NCBI RefSeq assembly: GCF_002608075.1
Contig: NZ_LAHA01000065.1
Span: forward strand, 1-46,480
DNA from: Nostoc linckia z4
Lineage (GTDB): Bacteria > Cyanobacteriota > Cyanobacteriia > Cyanobacteriales > Nostocaceae
Direction: 5' to 3'
DNA length: 46,480 nt
Shown: positions 6,669 to 14,257 of the stretch, one piece after another
Layout of the letters: every line of letters starts with the position of its first letter
How positions within the stretch are numbered: the first letter of the stretch is position 1
Made by a program: the position numbers and the translations under genes
The notes under the pieces: model-generated
Database searches by the model: none
What the model was told of the DNA's origin: nothing
Seen by the model: only the letters and a program-made list of their open reading frames with translations

Positions 6669-8960
6669 CTACAAGAGTTTGTCAGGCGTGATGGGCAAAT
6701 CTCTGATTCGCTTGCCGGTCGCGTGAAAAACCGCATTGGCGATCGCCGCCGGAATTCCGACCATACCGAGTTCGCCCATGCCTTTAACACCGAGCGGATT
6801 GACGATTTTATCGTCCTCCTCAACAAAGATCGTTTCGATCTCCAGAATATCGGCATTAACCGGCACATGGTAGTGCTGCAAATTCGGGTTCACGATCCGC
6901 CCGTAACGATGGTCGATTTCAGTCGCCTCTTGCAGTGCCATGCCGATGCCCCAAACAACGCCGCCAATTTCCTGGCTGTGCGAGGCCTTCGGATTCAAGA
7001 TCTTGCCGCTGGCGGTCACTTCAATGGCCCGCGTAACGTGGACAGTCCCCACATCCGGATCGACCTTCACTTCAATGAACTGCGCGCCGTGCGCCAACGT
7101 CGCATACTTCTCGCGCTCCTCTGAGGGACGCGACTCGAATGTTTCCGTGATTGCGGTGAGACCATTACGCTTCATCACTCCAGAGATATTGACGAAACGC
7201 GACGGGTCGCTTTTTAGTCGCAGTCTCCCGTCGAGCATCTCGACATCGGCGGCGGCTGCCCCCTTGAGCGGAGAATTCGGTTCCTGGTTCGCGAGTGCGA
7301 GCAACTTCGTGCCGATGGCCAGAGCCGCCCCGCGCACCGCCGAGCCGACGCTCGCCGTCGTCCAAGAGCCCCCCTGCGACGGTGAGCGAGGGAACTTCGT
7401 GTCGCCGAGTTCAAATTTCACTTGCTCCAACTTCAGCCCCAGATACTCGGCAGCGATCGCGGTCATCACGGTGTAGGTGCCGGGGCCGATGTCGCTGGTC
7501 GCACTAGCAACTTGCGCCGTGCCATCCACCCGCAGCGTGATGAGGGCGGCAGCAGGCATCTGGAAAGCGCCCCAGACGCCGGTTGCCATACCCCAACCGA
7601 CGAGTAGGCGTCCGTCGCGCATTGAGCGCGGCTCAAACTGGCGCTTCTTCCAACCGAATTTTTCCGCGCCGAGCCGATAGCACTCCCGCAACGCCTTACT
7701 CGAAAATGGCTTGCCGCTCTCGGGGTCTACTTCGGCGTAGTTGATCAGCCGTAGTTCGAGCGGGTCGATCTTGAGCGCGTAGGCCAGCTCATCCATCGCG
7801 CATTCGAGCGCGAACATACCGCTAACGGCCCCCGGTGCACGCATCCAGGTCGGGGTGGGGAGGTCAGTGTTGGTAATCTTCAGCGGCGCGTAGAGGTTCG
7901 GGCAGGCGTAGACCTGGCGCGTGAAAAGTGTGGTTTCGTCTGAGAACTCCTCGATGTTGGAGGTGTTGTGTACGACTTCATGAATCATCGTGGAGAGCTT
8001 TCCCGATCGCTCTGCGCCGAGCGCGACCTTCTGAATCGTGTACGGACGATAGCCGTGGCCAGTGAACATTTGTGTGCGCGTATAGACGACCTTGACTGGG
8101 CGTTTGAGTTCCCGGGCAGCCATCGCCGTCAGCGCCGGATAATAGTTCGGGCGCAGCGACGATCCGAAAGCCCCGCCGACGAAGGGTGAGAGCACGCTCA
8201 CGTTTTCCTCAGGCACGCCGAAGCTCGAAGCCAAATGTGCGCGCACGCCATAGACCCCCTGCGTCTTGTCGAAGATCGTGAGCTTGTCGCCTTGCCAGAC
8301 CGCGATGGCCGCGTGCGGCTCTATGGGGTTGTGGTGCTCGATAGGAATGCGGTACTCGGCCTCTACCTTCACAGCCGCTGTACGCATCGTCTCTTCGGGA
8401 TTACCGCGCGTTAAAGTATGTTCAACAACTAACGGCTGAGTCTCAATCGCCGCTGTACGCATCGTCTCTTCGGGATTACCGGGCGGCTCTAGAGGCGGCG
8501 CTTGGGTGGGGACGCGCGCGATCGCTCGCACCGCCTCGGTGTCGGTCGTGTGCGGCTCTGTGTTGTAGGAGACTTTGACCAGACGTGCCGCATAACGCGC
8601 TTGCTCGTATGTCTCGGCGACAACGAGTGCCACAGGCTGCATATTGAAGAAGATTTTGTCGGACTGGAGCGCCCGAAACGACTTGTCGTGCTCATCGGTA
8701 GCGCGCGACGGAGCCTGCACCATGGAAAACTTCGGATCGAGCTTTGGTGTGTTCAGATGCGTGAAGACGCGAATTACGCCCGCAGCGCATTCAGCCTCAC
8801 GCGTGTCGATTGATTTAATCGTGCCCTTTGCTACGGTTCCCAGCACGATAAAACCGTAAGCGAGATTGGAAACCTGAAATTCTGCGGCGTATTTTGCCTT
8901 GCCCGTTACTTTTGCGATGCCGTCTACGCGGCTCATTTCTTTTCCGATGTATCTTGCCAT
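6669..8960 (-). CDS. paoC: Aldehyde oxidoreductase, molybdopterin-binding subunit (PaoC/YagR-like)
   Basis: A 763-residue large subunit of a xanthine dehydrogenase-family enzyme. It has the ald-Xan-dh domain at the N-terminus (RVDGIAKVTGKAKYAAEF), the cofactor-binding region with SPFVGGAFGSS, and the catalytic glutamate in KGMGELG (about Glu730). It oxidises aldehydes with electrons passing through the iron-sulfur and FAD subunits encoded just upstream. The gene is visibly more GC-rich than its neighbours. Residues of about 160-170 and 185-195 are the same GNPEETMRTAA sequence, produced by a 33-bp in-frame direct repeat (8374-8406 and 8449-8481). The extra 25 residues fall before VKVEAEYRIP, in a surface segment of the family. 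Confidence 0.88.
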   Translation of the reverse strand: MARYIGKEMSRVDGIAKVTGKAKYAAEFQVSNLAYGFIVLGTVAKGTIKSIDTREAECAAGVIRVFTHLNTPKLDPKFSMVQAPSRATDEHDKSFRALQSDKIFFNMQPVALVVAETYEQARYAARLVKVSYNTEPHTTDTEAVRAIARVPTQAPPLEPPGNPEETMRTAAIETQPLVVEHTLTRGNPEETMRTAAVKVEAEYRIPIEHHNPIEPHAAIAVWQGDKLTIFDKTQGVYGVRAHLASSFGVPEENVSVLSPFVGGAFGSSLRPNYYPALTAMAARELKRPVKVVYTRTQMFTGHGYRPYTIQKVALGAERSGKLSTMIHEVVHNTSNIEEFSDETTLFTRQVYACPNLYAPLKITNTDLPTPTWMRAPGAVSGMFALECAMDELAYALKIDPLELRLINYAEVDPESGKPFSSKALRECYRLGAEKFGWKKRQFEPRSMRDGRLLVGWGMATGVWGAFQMPAAALITLRVDGTAQVASATSDIGPGTYTVMTAIAAEYLGLKLEQVKFELGDTKFPRSPSQGGSWTTASVGSAVRGAALAIGTKLLALANQEPNSPLKGAAAADVEMLDGRLRLKSDPSRFVNISGVMKRNGLTAITETFESRPSEEREKYATLAHGAQFIEVKVDPDVGTVHVTRAIEVTASGKILNPKASHSQEIGGVVWGIGMALQEATEIDHRYGRIVNPNLQHYHVPVNADILEIETIFVEEDDKIVNPLGVKGMGELGMVGIPAAIANAVFHATGKRIRDLPITPDKLL

Positions 8961-9079
8961 TTCTTTTATTCTCCCTACTTATACCAATTCTCTATAATCT
9001 CGCAACAGATCAATCTCCGCGTCTCCCTGTCCCTGCGTCCCAGTGTCATCATCTGTAGCCATCTTTTGGGGAATTGGTA

Positions 9080-10072
9080 TTACGCAACACCGCCCGACAT
9101 CGCTCGCTGCAAAGCGAGAACAATGGCGCGTTTTCCGAGTTCGACTTTATAACCGTTATGTTCAAGCGGTTTCGCATCTTTGAGAGCCACTTCGGCAGCA
9201 GCCCGAAAAGTTTCTTCCGTCGCTGGTTTTCCGATCAAAACTCTTTCCGCTTCGGCTGAACGCCAAGGTTTATGCGCGACGCTTCCCAAAACAACGCGTG
9301 CCTGTTTGATGTTGTTGCCTGTTGTTTCTAAAGCAGCAGCCACGGCAACCAGTGCGAAAGCATATGAAGTGCGATCGCGAACTTTTAGGTAATAAGACTT
9401 GTCGGCGAAGTTATTCCTCGGCATTTCGATGGCAACGATCAATTCGCCATGCTGAAGATTGTTATCTTTTTCCGGCGTGTCGCCCGGCAAGCGATGAAAA
9501 TCCTGGATCGGGATTGTGCGTTCTTGCCCGTTCGTGCCGCGAATCCTCACTACTGCATCAAGCGCATAAAGCGCATTCGCCATATCGCCTGGGTAAGTTG
9601 CCACGCATTTATCGCTGTAGCCAAAAATGGCATGAATGCGATTGAGTCCCTGAATAGCTCCGCATCCGCTGCCAGGCTCGCGTTTGTTACACGGCATAGC
9701 GATGTCGTAAAAATACTGGCAACGGGTACGTTGCATTAAATTTCCCCCGTTGGTCGCCATATTGCGAAGCTGTACGGAGGCACCAGCTAAAATCGCCATT
9801 GACAGAAGCGGGTAATTTTGCCGGACGAGCGCATGGTTGGCCGTATCAGTATTTTTGGCTAACGCGCCGATAGAAATTCCGTTCGAGGTCGAGCTAATTT
9901 GCGCCAGATTCAAACCTAAGATGTCAACAAGTTCGCTGGGACGCTCGACGTATTCTTTCATCAAATCAATCAAATTTGTCCCGCCTGCGAGAAACTGTGC
10001 CGTTTGATTAGCGGAAACGGTGCCAACGGCGTTTGCTACGTCGGTTGCGCTAGAATATTTAAACGATTTCAT
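9080..10072 (-). CDS. paoB: Aldehyde oxidoreductase, FAD-binding subunit (PaoB/YagS-like)
   Basis: The start is set at MKSFKYSSATD (10072), giving 330 residues and a 14-bp overlap with paoA; a longer reading would bury most of the paoA end. The FAD-binding loop FLAGGTN is at 27-33. The loop TRCQYFYDIAMPCNKREPGSGC holds Cys118, Cys128 and Cys137; in the E. coli PaoB family this insert carries an extra iron-sulfur cluster. The protein moves electrons between the molybdenum subunit and the acceptor. It is the middle gene of paoA-B-C. The gap to paoC (about 120 bp) contains a G/C-rich spacer. Confidence 0.88.
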   Translation of the reverse strand: MKSFKYSSATDVANAVGTVSANQTAQFLAGGTNLIDLMKEYVERPSELVDILGLNLAQISSTSNGISIGALAKNTDTANHALVRQNYPLLSMAILAGASVQLRNMATNGGNLMQRTRCQYFYDIAMPCNKREPGSGCGAIQGLNRIHAIFGYSDKCVATYPGDMANALYALDAVVRIRGTNGQERTIPIQDFHRLPGDTPEKDNNLQHGELIVAIEMPRNNFADKSYYLKVRDRTSYAFALVAVAAALETTGNNIKQARVVLGSVAHKPWRSAEAERVLIGKPATEETFRAAAEVALKDAKPLEHNGYKVELGKRAIVLALQRAMSGGVA

Positions 10073-10901
10073 CGGCTTTGCCCTCATTGAATGCAATGGC
10101 AATTTCTTCATCGTTTGCAAAATGCCTGGTCTGGGCTGTTTCGCGCCCGGAATGAACTTCTCTGATTGCCGCAACGATTCCTGGATAAGCGCCGCAACGG
10201 CAAATGTTGCCGCTCATGCGTTCTCTGATTTCTTCATCAGAGAGCTCTAAATTCTGGGGACTCGTCCGCAAATTGTTAGTGACATGACTCACGTCGCCGT
10301 TTTTGGCTTCCTGCAAAAGCGCCACTGCCGAACATATTTGCCCCGGCGTGCAGTAGCCGCACTGGAAGCCGTCGTGTTTGATGAACGCCGCCTGCATGGG
10401 ATGAAGATTGTCGGCGTCAGCCAGCCCTTCGATGGTCGTCACCTCTTTTCCCTCGCAGCTCGCGACAAGTGTCAGACACGAAAGCACGCGGCGTCCGTCA
10501 ACGATCGCTGTACAAGCACCGCACTGTCCTTGATCGCACCCTTTTTTGGTGCCGGTCAATCCAAGTCTTTCGCGTAGGGCATCGAGCAGCACCGTGCGCG
10601 AATCCACTTCCAGGCGTTGAGTAGAGCCGTTGATTTTCAATAAGACTTTAACGGCGTTTTCCACCCCAGCGGTCGAAGCGAAAACTGCGTCGGGCGAAGC
10701 GGCGAGCGTGGCAAAGACCTCCTCTTTAGCCAGCAGGTGGAAGGCGAAGGTGCCGAGTGCCGCAGCCATGTTTTGCCCCAAGAATTTTCGGCGAGCAGCA
10801 CCAACAATACCGAGTTCGTCGAGTAGTGTTTTTTCGTCCGCGCTGAGTTGCTCATCGCTTTCGGTTAGATCGAAGTCTTGTCGTTCTTGATTGTCGTCCA
10901 T
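10059..10901 (-). CDS. paoA: Aldehyde oxidoreductase, 2Fe-2S subunit with Tat signal (PaoA/YagT-like)
   Basis: The start is placed at ATG 10901 because AAGGAGA lies seven bases upstream; this gives 280 residues. A twin-arginine sequence (RRKFLGQ, Arg37-38) followed by a hydrophobic AAALGTFAFHLLA predicts export of the folded complex by the Tat route. The first 2Fe-2S site is Cys122, 127, 130 and 142 (GCDQGQCGAC...C); the second is Cys181, 184, 234 and 236 (CGYC, CRC). It is the first gene of the operon. An IS1182-type transposase remnant sits about 100 bp upstream, so the native promoter may have been lost or replaced. Confidence 0.88.
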   Translation of the reverse strand: MDDNQERQDFDLTESDEQLSADEKTLLDELGIVGAARRKFLGQNMAAALGTFAFHLLAKEEVFATLAASPDAVFASTAGVENAVKVLLKINGSTQRLEVDSRTVLLDALRERLGLTGTKKGCDQGQCGACTAIVDGRRVLSCLTLVASCEGKEVTTIEGLADADNLHPMQAAFIKHDGFQCGYCTPGQICSAVALLQEAKNGDVSHVTNNLRTSPQNLELSDEEIRERMSGNICRCGAYPGIVAAIREVHSGRETAQTRHFANDEEIAIAFNEGKADEIV

Positions 10902-11004
10902 GATTCTCCTTGCAACATTCTCGAACAAGCCCTGGACAAGTGTTTGTTTTTCGCGCCGACTCTTCTCACGGTCTGCACCCACCAAAGGCGCAGAAGCACC
11001 TTCG

Positions 11005-11268
11005 CTCAATCCGCCCTTGCACTGCAAGAGTTGCTTGTCTATCAGATAAATTCTCTAGATATTGCATCACCAGTATCATCGCCAACCGCCAAGGTGCTTG
11101 CGCTGGCTGACCCCATTGTGGATACAGTGATGCGAAATCTTCATCTTTATAAAAGACTCCAAGTTCATCACGCAGTCGCATATATAAATTACCTTTGGGG
11201 AACGCGGCTTTGGCTACACGTACCGTTTCATCAGGAATAGGAGGAAGTTCTTCGGCATGTAAGCACAT
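11005..11268 (-). pseudogene. IS1182-type transposase, N-terminal fragment
   Basis: About 88 residues resemble the start of IS1182/DUF772-type transposases (PDETVRVAKAAFPKGNLYM, RLRDELG, PWRLAMILVMQYLENLSDRQA, VQGRI). The start codon and a GGAGG ribosome site (11274-11278) are intact. After VQGRIE the family sequence stops and unrelated sequence follows, so the catalytic domain is gone. It lies just upstream of paoA in the same direction. Confidence 0.75.
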
Positions 11269-11460
11269 ATACTGCCTCCATAAGTATTTCTCCTAGTTTA
11301 TTGATTATTGAGGCAGCTAACTTAATTTTTTTCTCCCATGTAATATACGAAAAGGGATATCTATCTTCTCCAAGTAATACACGGTAAATCCACCGTTTTT
11401 TTGTTAAGCAATATTTCGCCAACGGTATCCGTATCTCGGCGGCCACCCAAGAAGGCTTAT

Positions 11461-12015
11461 TTAAACCTGTGGTAGCTCATAGATACCCCAATAGTTAATA
11501 TCATGCTTCTTCAAAATGACTTCAGCATTTTGGATCTCCTCATCTTTGCCTTTTAGTACTAGTAAATATTCACAGCACTGGATGCGATCACAATAACGTC
11601 TAGCTCGGTCTTCAGGAATACCTAAACTAGCTAGCACCTTTACTAAATGATTTGTGGCTATAGTACTAACTGCAACACCCGCTACACTGATAATGAATGC
11701 TGTTCCAACCGAACCGACTGCAATTATTACTCCAATACCGCCAGGAAGTACCAAACTGCTAAGACCAACTAATACGCTTCCCCAAAAACTTGTAGTTAAA
11801 GCGTCACCAACTGCTCCAGTTGTATCTACACTTTGATTGTTGATACGGGAACTGACTGATACTTCGCCAATAGAATTTATGCGATCTGCAAATCTTGCAA
11901 AAATCGCAACTTTTTCCATTGGAAAGCTTGAGGCTTTCAATTCATTAACTGATTGCTCCGCTGCTTTACGGTTAGTAAATACTCCAACAGCGTGCTTGTT
12001 ATCTGTTGTAATCAT
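11461..12015 (-). CDS. Glycine-zipper membrane protein, general stress type
   Basis: A 184-residue protein. The N-terminal ~60 residues (AVGVFTNRKAAEQSVNELKASSF) resemble the DUF1269/'general stress protein 17M'-like fold. A glycine- and alanine-rich hydrophobic stretch follows (about 70-125, with LPGGIGVIIAVGSVGTAF), then a soluble tail with GIPEDRARRYCDRIQCCEYLLVL. The protein at 22061 has the same plan, including the GxPEDKA...YETRLKAGEFLLV segment, so the two are paralogs. Such proteins are commonly named low-temperature-induced or stress proteins in cyanobacteria; the molecular role is unknown. It is the last gene of the minus-strand stress island. Confidence 0.65.
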   Translation of the reverse strand: MITTDNKHAVGVFTNRKAAEQSVNELKASSFPMEKVAIFARFADRINSIGEVSVSSRINNQSVDTTGAVGDALTTSFWGSVLVGLSSLVLPGGIGVIIAVGSVGTAFIISVAGVAVSTIATNHLVKVLASLGIPEDRARRYCDRIQCCEYLLVLKGKDEEIQNAEVILKKHDINYWGIYELPQV

Positions 12016-12062
12016 ATTATCCTTATTTCAGTGAGGCAGCACTAGCTCACCATTGACATCCT

Positions 12063-12084
12063 CCCCGACCTGAAAGGTGCGGGG
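12063..12084 (-). repeat. Right-end hairpin of tnpB element 1
   Basis: CCCCG-ACCT-GAA-AGGT-G-CGGGG forms a stem with one bulged base just downstream of the tnpB stop. The adjoining sequence GAGGATGTCA (minus strand) is identical to that following tnpB element 2, so both elements use the same type of right end. In TnpB elements this region also encodes the guide-RNA scaffold. Confidence 0.65.
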
Positions 12085-12095
12085 ATTCCCAACAA

Positions 12096-13358
12096 TCACT
12101 TGTTGAGTTTTCTGCTTCGTCCCGTGCCAGCTAGACTAACGTTACTGCTAGTCCCCGCCGCATCCGGTCTACAGACATTTTGTTTTACTTCCACGACAAG
12201 ACCTGCCGCAGAACTGGAAACTAATTCCAAGCCGCGATTTCTAACCACCTGTGCTGCCGCTACATCCCGCGAAGTAGTGTAGAAACACACCGGACAACAA
12301 TGAATACGTTGGCTCAATTCCTTCTTGCCCGTATGCGTCCCACATTCGGGACACTGCTGCGAAGTATAGTTTTTATCTACCTTGGCAAAGAATACACCTC
12401 GCTTAAAACACACCCATTGTAGGATGTGAACGAATTGTCCAAAACCAGCGTCGGCACTATGTTTTGAAAACATCCCTCTCGCCCAACAACGAAAGTCAAT
12501 GTCTTCAACAAATATCATTCCTGCACCATCACAAAGACGGTTAGCCAGTTTAAAATGCCAGTCTTTCCTCGTGTCAGTAATTCGCTGATGAATTCTCGCT
12601 ATTTTACGATTGAGTTTGTGTCGATTATTAGACCCTTTTTTCTTATGCTTTAACCTACGTTGCAGCAATTGCAGCTCGCGTTGTAATGTTTGCAAAAAGC
12701 GAGGTCTATTAATTTGTTCGTTATCACTCGTGGCTACAAACTTATCAAACCCTAAATCTAACCCTCGCGGATGACCGGATATTGGTGTATCTGGTAGTGA
12801 TACATCTAACTGTAATGCCAACATGACAAAGTAGCCTGATGCCCGTCGCACAATCCTGGCTTGTTTAATCTCAAACCCTTCTGGAATTGGACGGGACAAA
12901 CGTAAACCAATCCACCCTAGTTGAGGTAGTTTGAGCAAACTGCCTTGAATTGGATTTTTGCCCAATTGAGGAAATACAATTGACCGCATTCGGTATTTAT
13001 TTTTGAAGCGAGGAAACCCTAATTTCTTCGCTCTCATGTCCTCAAATGCCCTGTCCAATGTCCTTAAGACTTGTTGGAGGACTTGCGAATGTACTTGCTT
13101 GAGAAGGGGGAATTGCTCTTTGGCAAGAGTTAACCGCTTGGCTTGAGTGTGGTAACTAGGGTATGGTTCATCAGCACCAAGAATGTATTCCTGAACAATG
13201 GAACAAGCGTTAACAGGCGACTTGCGGGAATTTAACCAGTCCTTTCTTTCGCGTAAAGCAAAGTTCCACACTTTGCGACACACATCGAATATTCCTTCGA
13301 TGATATCGATCTGCTTTGGAGTTGGTTTTAACTTAAATTCCCATGTCATGTTTAGCAT
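12096..13358 (-). CDS. tnpB: TnpB RNA-guided nuclease, element 1
   Basis: A 420-residue TnpB of IS200/IS605-type elements. An N-terminal recognition domain starts TWEFKLKPTPKQ. The RuvC acidic residues are in RGLDLGFDKF (Asp201), FVEDIDF and TSRDVAAAQ. The zinc ribbon has CPEC and CPVC. All active-site residues remain. TnpB, with an RNA made from the element's 3' end, cuts DNA at empty donor sites and so keeps the element in place. No tnpA is present. The element (about 12050-13430) sits between the stress protein gene and hdeD, on the same strand as the island. Confidence 0.88.
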   Translation of the reverse strand: MLNMTWEFKLKPTPKQIDIIEGIFDVCRKVWNFALRERKDWLNSRKSPVNACSIVQEYILGADEPYPSYHTQAKRLTLAKEQFPLLKQVHSQVLQQVLRTLDRAFEDMRAKKLGFPRFKNKYRMRSIVFPQLGKNPIQGSLLKLPQLGWIGLRLSRPIPEGFEIKQARIVRRASGYFVMLALQLDVSLPDTPISGHPRGLDLGFDKFVATSDNEQINRPRFLQTLQRELQLLQRRLKHKKKGSNNRHKLNRKIARIHQRITDTRKDWHFKLANRLCDGAGMIFVEDIDFRCWARGMFSKHSADAGFGQFVHILQWVCFKRGVFFAKVDKNYTSQQCPECGTHTGKKELSQRIHCCPVCFYTTSRDVAAAQVVRNRGLELVSSSAAGLVVEVKQNVCRPDAAGTSSNVSLAGTGRSRKLNK

Positions 13359-13394
13359 AGAAGTATTTTACACTAAGCCTATAGCTGTGTAATG

Positions 13395-13420
13395 CCGTCC
13401 TCCACTTCGTTAAAGGACGG
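13395..13420 (-). repeat. Left-end hairpin of tnpB element 1
   Basis: CCGTCC (13395-13400) and GGACGG (13415-13420) bracket a 14-base loop, 37 bp upstream of the tnpB start. This is the hairpin expected at the left end of an IS200/IS605-like element. Confidence 0.6.
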
Positions 13421-13538
13421 GGTTTTAGACCCAAAATTTTCGATCAAACCGAAAGTTATTTCAACAAATTAGTAAATAGTTAACAGTAAACTGTTTTTCA
13501 GTTGGGAGTCAAAGTTCCTCACCACTATTGCGTGCTAC

Positions 13539-13571
13539 GTTTGAGTTGGGGTCTAAATCTCCAACTCAAAC
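13539..13571. repeat. Perfect 11-bp inverted repeat in the tnpB-hdeD gap
   Basis: GTTTGAGTTGG and CCAACTCAAAC face each other across an 11-base loop, between tnpB element 1 and the 3' end of hdeD. It lies 21 bp beyond the ancestral hdeD stop and may be its transcription terminator, though no T-run follows. The rest of the 13421-13591 gap shows no gene. Confidence 0.4.
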
Positions 13572-13591
13572 TTTGATAACTGATAACTGCT

Positions 13592-14152
13592 TTAAACTCT
13601 TGCCCTATGGTCAGGAAGACTACGAGAAGCTAATGAAAGCATGATCATCCAAACACCCGTCAACAAAAAATTAATCCCTACAAATACTCCCAATACTCAA
13701 ACTGCGCTGACAGGCCATTGATACAGAATCAAAATCCCTAGAATAATAGCCATGATCCCGCTAAATAGTACCCAACCCCAGTTTGGATCTGGACGCATTT
13801 GAAATGCTGCAATCACCTCCAATACACCCTCAATAAAAATGATCAATCCAAAAGCTAAGGTGAGAGAGAGCGCAGCACCAAAGATGTTGCTAAGCAGCAG
13901 AATCCCACCAATTACGTATAGAACACCAACTACTAGTGTTGTCCAGAAGCCTCGTTTGTGACGTGATTGAAATGCATGAACAATTCGGACGATGCCAGCA
14001 ATAATTAAAGTCCAGGAGAATACGATTGTGATGGCAATAGTGGCAATAAATGGTTCTGCGATCGCTGCAATTCCCAGCAGAATCATCAAAACACCTAAGA
14101 CAATTGGCAATGCTGAATTTGTTCTGGTTTCTCTAAAATCTTCGGAAGTCAT
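13592..14152 (-). pseudogene. hdeD: HdeD-family membrane stress protein, broken by an in-frame TGA
   Basis: From ATG 14152 (preceded by GGAAAAG) the frame encodes six hydrophobic segments of the HdeD/DUF308 family (LPIVLGVLMILLGIAAIAEP, GVLYVIGGILLLSNIF and others). It meets TGA at 13697-13699, giving 151 residues. Reading on in the same frame gives VLGVFVGINFLLTGVWMIM and a new stop at 13592, for 186 codons in all, which is the normal family length and a typical HdeD C-terminus. TGA stands where the family has tryptophan (TGG), so a single G-to-A change explains the break. HdeD protects against acid and other stress in enterobacteria. The shorter protein may still insert in the membrane, or the stop may be read through. 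Confidence 0.8.
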
Positions 14153-14257
14153 AGCTTTTCCAAAAATGTTTTGATATGTTGTTAAATTTTGAAAGAGAAA
14201 CGCGATTAACCCAAGTCTTTCCAAGAGTTATCTCTCCCTTGTGCTCCTCTGCCCCCT

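Noticed and set aside
11231..11446. A 71-residue minus-strand open frame overlapping the IS1182 remnant start
   Set aside because: No recognisable domain, no clear ribosome site, and it overlaps the better-supported transposase start.
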